Shown: piece after piece, positions 7,452-16,789 of the stretch
How positions within the stretch are numbered: the stretch's first letter is position 1
How the letters are laid out: each line of letters begins with the position of its first letter
DNA from: Kordiimonadaceae bacterium
Lineage (GTDB): Bacteria > Pseudomonadota > Alphaproteobacteria > Sphingomonadales > Emcibacteraceae
Direction: 5' to 3'
Assembly (NCBI GenBank): GCA_024236295.1
Contig: JACKKT010000014.1
Span: 1 to 52,209, forward strand
Length of the DNA: 52,209 nt
Translations under genes and position numbers: made by a program
The notes under the pieces: model-generated
Database searches by the model: none
Told to the model about the DNA's origin: nothing
What the model saw: only the letters and a program-made list of their open reading frames with translations

Positions 7452-8360
7452 CTATTCAAAAATATCCAGATCATTGGCGGAAACAACTTTGCCATTATAA
7501 CCTGCTGCTTTGACTTCATCGGCCAGATTGTCATCGGCCTTATCCCAGTAAAGTTGGTGATAAAGGACGAGCAGCCGCGGTTTGGCCTTATTGGCAATCT
7601 CGGCCAGTTCCCGCGGTAACGTATGAAAAGAGCGATGATAAATCTGCCAGTCTTCTGTTCTTTTATTCAGGGCGATTTCGGAAACGACTTCATGAACCAG
7701 GATATCAATTCCCATTGCCGCTTTCATCAGCTCTTCACTTTTGGCTGTATCACCGGAAATAAGCACCGTTTTTTCGCCCTTTTTTTCTGTGAATTTATAG
7801 GCGTAGGCATATTTCCAGCTGCCGTGGGGGACTTTAATTGCTTCGACTATGACATTGTCATCTTCAAATATAATGCCGGGATTTGAAAATTCATGGCTTT
7901 CAACTTTATATCCGTTCGGGTTTGCCGGTTGTGAACCGTGTAGCCGCATATCGATATCTTCAGAATAGGCTTCGAGAATATGATCTGCCATATGTTTTGT
8001 TCCTGGCGGGCCGTAAAGCTGAAGCGGCTGATTACGGCGCAGAACCCAGGGCGCCAAAATCATATTGGCCAGCCCCGTTGTGTGGTCCGAATGAAGATGG
8101 GTCAGGAATATTTTGTCAAGTTTCGGCGGGGCAAGTTCCTTTATACCCATGGCTTCGGCTTCGCGGGCTTTTCGGAAAATTCCTGCACCGCTATCAATAA
8201 TATAGGTTTCACCACCGGAAATGATGGCAACACCGGGGCCGGACCGGTCAGGAAATGACATGGGTGTGCCTGTACCAAGCATTACGACTTTTAACCCTTC
8301 GGCAATGGCAGACTGGGCCAAAAGGACTGATGCAAGGACGATGGCAAAAGCTCTGATCAT
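7452..8360 (-). CDS. Exported metallo-beta-lactamase-fold hydrolase
   Basis: A 302-residue protein with a clear Sec signal peptide (residues 1-20, ending AIA). The binuclear zinc motif HLHSDH lies at 88-93, with further metal ligands in VPHGS, ISGDTA and the C-terminal LYHQ. The layout is that of the RNase Z/arylsulfatase-like branch, and the protein should act in the periplasm; the substrate is unknown. Its ATG overlaps the stop of the D-cysteine desulfhydrase gene as ATGA (8357-8360), so it is translationally coupled to that PLP enzyme. It converges on the DUF819 gene with only 3 nt between stops. Confidence 0.88.
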   Translation of the reverse strand: MIRAFAIVLASVLLAQSAIAEGLKVVMLGTGTPMSFPDRSGPGVAIISGGETYIIDSGAGIFRKAREAEAMGIKELAPPKLDKIFLTHLHSDHTTGLANMILAPWVLRRNQPLQLYGPPGTKHMADHILEAYSEDIDMRLHGSQPANPNGYKVESHEFSNPGIIFEDDNVIVEAIKVPHGSWKYAYAYKFTEKKGEKTVLISGDTAKSEELMKAAMGIDILVHEVVSEIALNKRTEDWQIYHRSFHTLPRELAEIANKAKPRLLVLYHQLYWDKADDNLADEVKAAGYNGKVVSANDLDIFE

Positions 8361-9379
8361 GGCTTATTTTCCATATCAAGAAAAAGATCAGCAAATGTGT
8401 GAATGGCGGGGGCGCCCCCGGTATGGAGAAAGACAACGTCCCGCGCATTTTCAAGTTTGCCATTCCTTATCATGTCAATCATCCCGGCCATGGCTTTGCC
8501 GGTATAGACGGGATCAAGTATAATTCCTTCCTTTTCCCCAAGCAGTTTAATGGCATCGTTGGCGGCTTCGGTGGGGTAGGCATAAGCCTTTCCATAATAA
8601 TCACCACTAATGATGATGTCGTTTTCCGTGACCAGAGTATCGGGGATGTCGATCACATCCCTGATTTGTGATAAGACATCACGGACGGTCTGTTTTTTGA
8701 TTTCTTCCGGCTGGCTGACCGAAATTCCCACAACTTTGATATCTTGATTGCCAAAATAGCGTAGCCCGGTCAGAAGCCCGGCATGGGTGCCGCCGCTGCC
8801 GGTGCCAAGAAAAATATGGCTTGGGCTGATGCCCATATTATCCCATTGGGTCATCATTTCACGGGCGGCCAGCATATATCCAAGGCTGCCAAGGCCATTT
8901 GAAGCACCCATTGGCACCACATAGGGCTTTTTACCCTGTCGGATCAGGTCCTGTTCCGTTTGCTTCATGGCGGCGGCAACGGCATCATCGTCACCGTCGA
9001 TGATCATTTCATGAGCGCCCATGATTTTATCCATCAGGTAATTACCCCCAGATAACATGGCCTTTTTGCGTTCAGGAACGGGACTGTTTAAAAAAATATG
9101 GCTTTCAAAACCAAATCTTGCTGCGGCAGAAATGGTTTGTCGCACATGATTTGACTGTATTCCGCCCATGGTCAGGATGGTATCGGCCCCCTTATTCACA
9201 GCATCGGCAAAGACATATTCCAGCTTTCGTGTTTTATTGCCGCCATGGGCAAGATCCATCACATCATCGCGTTTTATATATATTTCCGGGCCGCCCAATG
9301 CGGCGCTGAGGTTCGTCAAAGCATAAAATGATGTGGGCAGGCTGGTCAATGGCAGGCGGGCGACTTCTTCGAATTTCAT
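8357..9379 (-). CDS. D-cysteine desulfhydrase / ACC deaminase-like PLP enzyme
   Basis: A 340-residue fold-type II PLP enzyme. The PLP lysine is K49 in AHGGNKTRKLEY, the substrate loop GGIQSNHVRQT follows, and the phosphate-binding loop is GTGSGGTHAG. The sequence around it fits D-cysteine desulfhydrase (DcyD) at least as well as 1-aminocyclopropane-1-carboxylate deaminase; the two are hard to separate without alignment. The reaction would be D-Cys to pyruvate, H2S and ammonia in the cytoplasm. It is first gene of a two-gene minus-strand operon with the metallo-hydrolase (ATGA overlap). Confidence 0.85.
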   Translation of the reverse strand: MKFEEVARLPLTSLPTSFYALTNLSAALGGPEIYIKRDDVMDLAHGGNKTRKLEYVFADAVNKGADTILTMGGIQSNHVRQTISAAARFGFESHIFLNSPVPERKKAMLSGGNYLMDKIMGAHEMIIDGDDDAVAAAMKQTEQDLIRQGKKPYVVPMGASNGLGSLGYMLAAREMMTQWDNMGISPSHIFLGTGSGGTHAGLLTGLRYFGNQDIKVVGISVSQPEEIKKQTVRDVLSQIRDVIDIPDTLVTENDIIISGDYYGKAYAYPTEAANDAIKLLGEKEGIILDPVYTGKAMAGMIDMIRNGKLENARDVVFLHTGGAPAIHTFADLFLDMENKP

Positions 9380-9514
9380 AATTTTGCCTCTAATTTTTAA
9401 TTGTATTCATATATACTTAATATAGTTTTCAGGTGAAATAAACGATTAGTTTCATTGACGACACAATGGTTTTACGGGTATTGCTTGATAAAGAACCGAA
9501 AGGAGCGGGGCATA

Positions 9515-11164
9515 ATGGAACGCGAGTTTATGGAATATGATATTGTGATTGTCGGCGGTGGTCCTGCCGGACTAAGCAGTGCAATCCGTTTCAAGCAACT
9601 GGCTGATCAGGCGGGGAAGGATTATAGTGTTTGTGTTCTTGAAAAAGGATCGGAAATAGGTGCCCATATCCTTTCCGGTGCGGTGATTGACCCCATAGCC
9701 ATTAATGAACTGATCCCTGACTGGCGGAACATGGATGCCCCTGTTACGGTTGAGGTGACTGAGAACAAGCATTATATGCTAAGCGAAAAGGGCAAAACAT
9801 CACTTCCACATTTTTTAATGCCGCCGCTGCTGAGCAATAAGGGAAATTATATTGTCAGTCTGGGGAATGTGAGCCGTTGGCTTGCGTCGCAGGCAGAAAA
9901 TATGGGAATTGAAATTTTTCCCGGATTTGCGGCCGCAGAAGTGCTTTATCATGAGGATGGTACAGTTAAAGGGGTGGCCACCGGTGATATGGGTGTGGCG
10001 GCAGACGGCAGCCATAAGGACAGCTATATGCCGGGAATGGAACTTCATGCAAAATATACATTCTTTGCCGAAGGGGCGCGAGGATCACTTAGCAAACAGG
10101 TGATTGAAAAATTTGATTTAAGAAAAGGTCACGAGCCGCAGACTTACGGTATTGGCATTAAGGAACTCTGGGAAGTTAAAAGCGAAAACCATAGAAAGGG
10201 AACAGTCATCCATACCCAGGGCTGGCCGCTTTCAAATGATACTGTCGGTGGTGGTTTCTGTTATCACCTGGACAATAATCAGGTGGCGATCGGCTTTGTG
10301 GTCGGTCTTGATTATGCTAATCCTTATTTGTCGCCATTTGATGAAATGCAGCGTTATAAAACCCATCCACTTTTTAGTGGTTTGTTTGATGGCGCAAAGC
10401 GGATTTCATACGGTGCCCGCGCCATTAACGAAGGCGGGCTTCAGTCGGTGCCGAAGCTTAGCTTTCCGGGCGGTGCGCTCATTGGCTGCTCAGCCGGTTT
10501 TGTCAATGTACCGCGCATTAAAGGGACCCATAATGCCATGAAAAGCGGAATGCTGGCAGCAGAGGAAGCCTTCAAAGCCCTTGAAAAGGGTGCTTCAGGG
10601 GCGCTCGAGAGCTATGAGCAGGCCTTTAAGGACAGCTGGATTTATAAAGACCTTAAAAGGGTTCGTAACGCCAAGCCCGCCATTCATAAATTCGGGGCAT
10701 TTTGGGGAACGCTTTATGGCGGTTTTGATATGTGGCTGAATAATATTGGTCTTGGTTTTCTGCTGCCATGGACATTTAGCCATGACAGGGATAATGAATG
10801 TCTTAAACCTGCGGCGGAATGTGAAAAAATTAATTATCCTAAACCGGACGGGATTGTGACGTTTGATAAGCTATCTTCGGTCTTTCTGTCCAATACCAAT
10901 CATGCCGAGGATCAGCCCTGTCATTTAACGCTTAAAGATGCTGATGTTCCAGTGGCGATTAATTATGAATTATATGACGGTCCGGAAGCACGGTTCTGCC
11001 CTGCAGGGGTATATGAATTTCTGATGGACGGCGAAAAACCGAGACTGCAGATTAATGCGCAGAACTGTGTTCACTGCAAAACATGCGACATTAAGGATCC
11101 AACCCAGAATATAAATTGGGTAACGCCGGAAGGTGGCGGCGGTCCAAACTATCCAAATATGTAA
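9515..11164 (+). CDS. etfD: Electron transfer flavoprotein-ubiquinone oxidoreductase
   Basis: Membrane-associated FAD/4Fe-4S enzyme passing electrons from acyl-CoA and amine dehydrogenases, via ETF, to ubiquinone. I chose ATG 9515 (AAGGAGCGGGG just upstream), giving 549 residues, close to the family norm; an in-frame upstream start at 9455 lacks such a site. The FAD-binding GGGPAG is at residues 14-19. The C-terminus holds the iron-sulfur cluster cysteines (ARFCPAGVYEF and NCVHCKTCDIKDP) and the family-typical ending TPEGGGGPNY. It is monocistronic or followed by the TPR gene 63 nt later. Confidence 0.96.
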   Translation: MEREFMEYDIVIVGGGPAGLSSAIRFKQLADQAGKDYSVCVLEKGSEIGAHILSGAVIDPIAINELIPDWRNMDAPVTVEVTENKHYMLSEKGKTSLPHFLMPPLLSNKGNYIVSLGNVSRWLASQAENMGIEIFPGFAAAEVLYHEDGTVKGVATGDMGVAADGSHKDSYMPGMELHAKYTFFAEGARGSLSKQVIEKFDLRKGHEPQTYGIGIKELWEVKSENHRKGTVIHTQGWPLSNDTVGGGFCYHLDNNQVAIGFVVGLDYANPYLSPFDEMQRYKTHPLFSGLFDGAKRISYGARAINEGGLQSVPKLSFPGGALIGCSAGFVNVPRIKGTHNAMKSGMLAAEEAFKALEKGASGALESYEQAFKDSWIYKDLKRVRNAKPAIHKFGAFWGTLYGGFDMWLNNIGLGFLLPWTFSHDRDNECLKPAAECEKINYPKPDGIVTFDKLSSVFLSNTNHAEDQPCHLTLKDADVPVAINYELYDGPEARFCPAGVYEFLMDGEKPRLQINAQNCVHCKTCDIKDPTQNINWVTPEGGGGPNYPNM

Positions 11165-11227
11165 TATTTTATTAGTATAATCATGTGTATGTTAGAAAAA
11201 AATATCAGGTAAAAGGCAACTTAAAGT

Positions 11228-12925
11228 ATGAATTATATATTGAGCAGAATGTTCACCGGGTTGACGTTGGTGGTGTTAATGGCATCGGTCGTTGTCTCTT
11301 TTTTTGTTTCGGCGTCCGGTCAGGCGGTCTCGGAGGACAAAGAAGAGCTGCCCTTTGGTGAATATCTTGCCGGAAGACACGCACTTTCAAACAATCAGTA
11401 TGATGTCGCCGCCGAAAATTACCTGAAAGCGCTTGAATATGATCCTGATAATGTGTCGCTTAATCAGTTTACTTTAGCTATTCTGGTGACGGACGGCCGC
11501 TTTGAAGATGCCATAAAAATTGCCAGAAAACTTGATGAGCTAGATCAGAAAAGCGATCTTTCGGAGCTCATTCTGTTTTTTAATGATGTAAAACAGAAAT
11601 CATATTCAAAAGCCCTTGATGATGTAGATACAATTTCCAACAGTGGCATTTTGAACCTGATCAAACCGATCTTTAAAGCCTGGATTTATGCGGGTCAAAA
11701 GGACAGGCAGTCTCTGGATGGCATCGTTGCAACTTTTGATGAAGCATCCAGTTTTAATTTCTTTAATTTTTTTCAGGCAGGCCTGATGTATGAGTATCTC
11801 GGGGACCTTGAACAGGCAAAACAATATTATTCAAAATCTCTGAATGAAGTGGGCTCACCTAGCCTGAGAGCAATTGAAGCTTATGGAAAAATTCTTGCCC
11901 GAATAGGGGATAAAAATCAGGCAATAGATGTTTTGCAGGGGTATCTAGATGAAGCGCCGACAAATGTTCAGATTAATGCGGCCCTTGATGAGATTGAAAA
12001 GGGCAGTAAGATAGTGCCATTTATCAATGATGTAAATGATGGCTATGCAGAACTTTTTTATTCAGTCGCCACCATCTTAATGCAGGATAATGTCAGAAGG
12101 GTCGCCACCAATTATCTGCAATATGCTCTATATTTTAAACCGGATTTTCCGCTGGCAAATTTCCTGCAGGCACAGATTTTCGAAGATGACAAGTTTTTCG
12201 AAGGAGCAGAAAAGCAGTTAAACCGCATCAGCAGCGATAGTCCGCTTTATTTCCAGACGAACCTGCAGAAAGCATGGCTATATAACGAAATGGAACTTTC
12301 GGATAAAGCCCTTGAAGCTTTTAAAGCGCTGGAAAAGCAATATCCCGATAATCGCGAAGTGCTCAACGCTCTGGCCGAATTTTACCGCACACATGAACAA
12401 TATAAAGAAGCCATTGGTGTTTATGACAAGGTTGTTGCCACAATTGATAAGGAAACGGAAAGAGACTGGATACTTTATTATACACGAGGCATTGTTCTAG
12501 ATCAACTTAAGCGCTGGGACGAAGCAGAAAGAGATTTCAAGAAAGCTTTGGAAATCAGACCGGAACAACCAATGGTGATGAATTATCTGGCTTATTCATG
12601 GGTGGATCGCGGTAAAAATTATGTAGAAGCAAAAGCCATGCTTGAACGTGCGGTTGAGCTTAGACCCAATGACGGCTATATCGTAGACAGCCTTGGCTGG
12701 GCGCTCTTTAAAATGGGTGATGTGGAAGAAGCGGTTCCGGTGTTAGAACGGGCAGCACAGCTGCAAACTCAGGACTGGGCTATCAATGACCATCTTGGCG
12801 ATATTTACTGGGTGATTGGGCGAAAAAATGAAGCACGCTTTCAATGGCGTCATGCCCTTTCTTTAAAGCCGGATGAAGATAAAGTTGATGGCATAAAAGA
12901 TAAAATTAAAAATGGTTATCAATAA
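11228..12925 (+). CDS. TPR-repeat protein, secreted or membrane-anchored
   Basis: A 565-residue protein with an N-terminal hydrophobic segment (residues 9-30, ending SASGQA) that should export it, followed almost entirely by tetratricopeptide repeats. Examples are the units beginning NQYDVAAENYLKALEYDPDN, ELSDKALEAFKALEKQYPDN, KRWDEAERDFKKALEIRPEQ and NYVEAKAMLERAVELRPNDG. A TPR protein of this size next to ispE is a familiar alphaproteobacterial arrangement. It is probably a periplasmic or outer-membrane scaffold. No enzymatic domain is seen and the partner is unknown. Confidence 0.88.
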   Translation: MNYILSRMFTGLTLVVLMASVVVSFFVSASGQAVSEDKEELPFGEYLAGRHALSNNQYDVAAENYLKALEYDPDNVSLNQFTLAILVTDGRFEDAIKIARKLDELDQKSDLSELILFFNDVKQKSYSKALDDVDTISNSGILNLIKPIFKAWIYAGQKDRQSLDGIVATFDEASSFNFFNFFQAGLMYEYLGDLEQAKQYYSKSLNEVGSPSLRAIEAYGKILARIGDKNQAIDVLQGYLDEAPTNVQINAALDEIEKGSKIVPFINDVNDGYAELFYSVATILMQDNVRRVATNYLQYALYFKPDFPLANFLQAQIFEDDKFFEGAEKQLNRISSDSPLYFQTNLQKAWLYNEMELSDKALEAFKALEKQYPDNREVLNALAEFYRTHEQYKEAIGVYDKVVATIDKETERDWILYYTRGIVLDQLKRWDEAERDFKKALEIRPEQPMVMNYLAYSWVDRGKNYVEAKAMLERAVELRPNDGYIVDSLGWALFKMGDVEEAVPVLERAAQLQTQDWAINDHLGDIYWVIGRKNEARFQWRHALSLKPDEDKVDGIKDKIKNGYQ

Positions 12926-12947
12926 AATATAATCAAAAAGGCATAAT

Positions 12948-13799
12948 GTGCTTGCAGCAGCAAAAATTAATCTGGATTTGCGGATAACGGGCCGTCGTGA
13001 TGACGGTTATCACCTGCTTGACAGTATTGTTGTGTTCGCTGACTACGGTGATGAATTGACTGTTGAGACAGGAAGGGGGCTAACTCTCGAAATAAGCGGT
13101 CCCTTTTCTGAAGGCCTGGATAGTAGATCTGAAAACTTAATTATAAAAGCGGCCCGGTTGTTCTTTAATGAATTAGCAATTAACCCAAATGTGAAATTTA
13201 AACTTATTAAAAATCTGCCGGTCTCATCCGGAATTGGGGGCGGGTCTGCTGATGCGGCCGCAGCAATCAGATTATTAATGGATTTATATAAGCCGGAAAT
13301 CAGTCAAACAAGAATGAAGGAATTGGCCCTTAAAATTGGCGCGGATGTTCCTGTTTGTCTTTATAGCCAGTCAGCGCAAATGTGCGGTATTGGTGAGAGA
13401 ATTAAGCCAATTACAATAGCGGATGACATATATATTCTGCTGGTAAATCCGTTAAAATCGGTGAGCACAGCGGACGTTTTTAAAGCCTATGCCAATTCGG
13501 ATCAGGATTTTGAAAGTGAAAGAGAAATCGCCGATGGTCCGGTTCATATTCAGTTAATGCTGAATATCCTAAAAGACAGCACGAATTCGCTGGAAAATGC
13601 GGCTTGCGCTCTTGAAAGTGAGATTGGCGACATTTTAAAAGCACTTGATAAAACAGAAGGGGCATTAATCAGCCGAATGTCGGGAAGCGGGGCTACCTGT
13701 TTTTCGCTTTACCGAACAAAAGAAGAATGTACCGCAGCAGCCATAAAAATTAGGGAAATTAATAATTGCTGGTGGGTTAGGGAAACAAAAATAATATAA
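12948..13799 (+). CDS. ispE: 4-diphosphocytidyl-2-C-methyl-D-erythritol kinase
   Basis: GHMP-family kinase of the MEP isoprenoid pathway; phosphorylates CDP-ME on the 2-hydroxyl. The 283-residue product has the N-terminal AAAKINLDLRI with GYH, the ATP loop LPVSSGIGGGSADAA, and the C-terminal MSGSGATCF. The start is GTG at 12948; the overlapping ATG at 12946 is out of frame and closes quickly. It is 22 nt downstream of the TPR gene, so probably co-transcribed. Cytoplasmic and essential in bacteria that rely on the MEP pathway. Confidence 0.96.
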   Translation: MLAAAKINLDLRITGRRDDGYHLLDSIVVFADYGDELTVETGRGLTLEISGPFSEGLDSRSENLIIKAARLFFNELAINPNVKFKLIKNLPVSSGIGGGSADAAAAIRLLMDLYKPEISQTRMKELALKIGADVPVCLYSQSAQMCGIGERIKPITIADDIYILLVNPLKSVSTADVFKAYANSDQDFESEREIADGPVHIQLMLNILKDSTNSLENAACALESEIGDILKALDKTEGALISRMSGSGATCFSLYRTKEECTAAAIKIREINNCWWVRETKII

Positions 13800-13945
13800 A
13801 GGTTTCTATAGGATTGGATCCGGGCGTCAAATGAAACAGAAATGTAATACTTGCGCTTCTTTGCCTTTATGCTAAATTCGCCATTATGCTTAAAGTATAT
13901 GGTTAATATATATGGTTTGGATTTATTGTCAGGGTTTCAAGTCGA

Positions 13946-16738
13946 ATGATCGAAAGAAAAAATAGCGTCCTTAAAATATTGTCGTTTTTCCTTGTTATGC
14001 AATTGGTGGGTATTTCCTCCCTTTCTGCTCAGGGCATTGATCAGAATTTTTTTGATCAGATTAAAAAAGAAACAGGATCAGCATCTGATGCAACAAATAT
14101 TCGGTCCCCGCTCGATAAGGCGCGTGAAGAAGACTACATGAACAAGTTGAACGAACAACTTGAACGTAGAAAGAATGCTGGTCCGTCGATCATTGAGTAT
14201 GACTATAATCAACGCTTAAATAGTCTGGAAAAAACTGATAATAAAAAATTGGAACAGTTTGGATATAATATTTTTGATAGATTTCCTTTGACTGACCAAA
14301 TTATGACCGGAACAGTTCCGGACAGTTATAAACTTGGTGTAGGCGATGATCTGATTGTCAATTTTAAAGGATCGAGAGAAGAAGTAATTTCTGTCAAAGT
14401 GGACAGGGAAGGCCGTCTTATAATCCCGTCACTCAATCCAATTAATGTTTCCGGTATGACGCTAGGTGAAGTTAAGGATGCATTGGAAGCTCAGGTTTCT
14501 GAAAGCATGATCGGGACTGAGGCTTATATTTCAGTTGCAACGCTTCGACAGATATCGGTCTTGGTTGCTGGCGAAGTTGAGAATCCTTCCATAGTTAATA
14601 CGACAAGTCTGTCTACTCCGATTGAAGTACTGTTGCATGTTGGCGGCGTTAAAAAAACCGGCTCTCTCAGAAATATAATTCTACAAAGGGGGGAACAGAA
14701 AATTTCCGTAGATTTATATGATGTCATTGAAGGTTCCAGCGGAGAGCTGACCAATTTGCAGGATGGTGATCGTCTGATTGTCCCTACCATCGGGGCGACA
14801 ATGGCCATTTACGGCAATGTGATCAGACCCGGTATTTATGAAGTTCCTGCCGGGCAGTCAAAAATTTCCGCCAGAGAGGCCCTTTCACTTGCCGGCGGAA
14901 CCATTAGAACGCGGGGTAATGCCATTACCCATATGCGTTTTGACAATGATGGTCGCTCCAATTTTGAAAAATTGGATTTGGAAGCGGATATCGCGAGCGG
15001 CGAAATTATTGTTGTCAATTTACTTGAAAATTCGGAAATTGGAAAAGTGACTCTTACCGGACATGTAATGACTCCTGGGGTTCGGTCAGTCAGTAGCTAT
15101 TCAACAGTCAGAGACCTGATTGGATCTGTTAAGAACCTGGCTGATAATCCGTATCTTTTATTTGGTGTAATAGAGCGTACAGACGAATTGACCAGAACGA
15201 GAACTTTAATACCCTTTAATCCGCAGAGAGTACTTTTTGGTAACGAAAACATAAACTTAATTGATGAAGATAAAGTTGTAATTTACGGCAGCGATGATAT
15301 CGAATTTTTAAAATCTGAAACAATAAGAAATGCAGTGTTTACCAGTGAATATTTGGAAGTGGAGCTCTTGCCAAATGGCGAAATCAATAAGAATTATTGT
15401 GAACCGGTTAAAAATCTTGCCAGCATAATTGCTGATACCCAGTCTGATCGCTTTGCTACAGCTATCCGTGCCGTCTTTGTTCGTCGAGAAAGTAGTCAGG
15501 AACAAAATAAGGACAAGGAACTCATACTTGACCAGAAAGAATTGGCTTCAATTGAAGAACAAAGGCGTCAATCAATTCTTGCTGTGAATGCTTCCCCAAC
15601 TGAACAGGCAATTAAACAAATGAATAATGGGATGGATACAGGTAGTAAAAATGAAAGGAATATGAACAACTATTCCAATTGTCCGCGTATTTATCAGGAT
15701 GTTGACAATCTACTTTCATTTACTTTGGAGCATGTCATATCTGTTGATGGAGCAGTCAGATTGCCGGGTGTATTTCCGATTACCACTGACACATCCGTTG
15801 ATCTACTGTTGTCTGTTGCTGGTGGTACATCAAATGATGCCAATATGAACAGAATTGAAATTACAAGTTATAAAAATCAGGCAAAGGACGGCAATCTGGT
15901 TATGAACTGGGAATATATTGATAGCTCAGTTTCCAACCTGAATAACGTGACCGTAAATCCGGGTGGTGGAGTTCGGGTAAGCAGCGTTTATACGAACTTT
16001 GAATCCGGTGCTGTGCTTTTATCAGGCGAATTTGTCGAACCGGGTGTTTATACTATCCGTAAAGGGGAAAAGCTTTCATCGCTCATTGCCAGAGCTGGTG
16101 GCATTACTGATCAGGCTTACCCTTATGGTGCTATTTTTACCAGAGACCGGGTAAAAACCATGCAGCGCCAACAGATGCAGCAGACGGCCCAAAGATTACA
16201 GTCAGCCATGGTGTCCGCTTCTGTGAAAAAGAATGTTGATCCAAATGGTGCCATAGCGTTGCAGCGAATGATTAATGGCATGGCGGACCAGCAATTTTTG
16301 GGGCGTGTCGTTATTGAAGCAGATCCGGTCGTCTTAGGACTTGACCCAGGAAAAGATATCGTGCTGGAAGCAGGCGACAGTCTGTTTATGCCTAAACGGC
16401 CGAATTTCATTGTTACGGTTGGTGATGTACTGAATCCCAGTGCGCTTCAGTTTGTTCCTGGAAAAGGCGTCAGCAGCTATCTTGAGGAAGTGGGCGGGTT
16501 TACCCGGGCTGCTGACGAAGATAGGGTGTTTGTTGTTTATCCAAATGGTGTTGCCAAGCCAATTAGCCTGGCGTCATGGGGTGGAGACAGAAACCTAAGT
16601 ATTCCGCCCGGTTCGGCGATTGTGGTACCAACAGACCTCAGCCCATATGACACTCTGACTCTGGTGCGTGAGATCGGCGATATATTCAGAAATCTGGCGG
16701 TTTCGGCAGCTTCAATCGCGGTTCTTGTCAGAAATTAA
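13946..16738 (+). CDS. Large polysaccharide export protein with multiple SLBB domains
   Basis: A 930-residue OPX-family protein with a signal peptide (about 1-29, ending LSA) and no lipobox. The polysaccharide-export domain starts near residue 127 (SYKLGVGDDLIVNF). At least six SLBB-like units follow, recognisable by GEVENPS, GNVIRPG, GHVMTPG, GAVRLPG, GEFVEPG and GDVLNPS, each leading into an (A/V)GG motif. A hydrophobic C-terminal helix (near NLAVSAASIAVLV) ends it. The array could form a long periplasmic or outer-membrane conduit. The next gene encodes a YjbH barrel, so the pair resembles GfcE/GfcD-type capsule modules. Some 146 AT-rich bases precede it, with an ATGGTTAA octamer at 13899. 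Confidence 0.9.
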   Translation: MIERKNSVLKILSFFLVMQLVGISSLSAQGIDQNFFDQIKKETGSASDATNIRSPLDKAREEDYMNKLNEQLERRKNAGPSIIEYDYNQRLNSLEKTDNKKLEQFGYNIFDRFPLTDQIMTGTVPDSYKLGVGDDLIVNFKGSREEVISVKVDREGRLIIPSLNPINVSGMTLGEVKDALEAQVSESMIGTEAYISVATLRQISVLVAGEVENPSIVNTTSLSTPIEVLLHVGGVKKTGSLRNIILQRGEQKISVDLYDVIEGSSGELTNLQDGDRLIVPTIGATMAIYGNVIRPGIYEVPAGQSKISAREALSLAGGTIRTRGNAITHMRFDNDGRSNFEKLDLEADIASGEIIVVNLLENSEIGKVTLTGHVMTPGVRSVSSYSTVRDLIGSVKNLADNPYLLFGVIERTDELTRTRTLIPFNPQRVLFGNENINLIDEDKVVIYGSDDIEFLKSETIRNAVFTSEYLEVELLPNGEINKNYCEPVKNLASIIADTQSDRFATAIRAVFVRRESSQEQNKDKELILDQKELASIEEQRRQSILAVNASPTEQAIKQMNNGMDTGSKNERNMNNYSNCPRIYQDVDNLLSFTLEHVISVDGAVRLPGVFPITTDTSVDLLLSVAGGTSNDANMNRIEITSYKNQAKDGNLVMNWEYIDSSVSNLNNVTVNPGGGVRVSSVYTNFESGAVLLSGEFVEPGVYTIRKGEKLSSLIARAGGITDQAYPYGAIFTRDRVKTMQRQQMQQTAQRLQSAMVSASVKKNVDPNGAIALQRMINGMADQQFLGRVVIEADPVVLGLDPGKDIVLEAGDSLFMPKRPNFIVTVGDVLNPSALQFVPGKGVSSYLEEVGGFTRAADEDRVFVVYPNGVAKPISLASWGGDRNLSIPPGSAIVVPTDLSPYDTLTLVREIGDIFRNLAVSAASIAVLVRN

Positions 16739-16789
16739 TGCTGACGTTTGAAAGTTCACTTATTATGAAAGGCTAAAGGTCGTATTTAC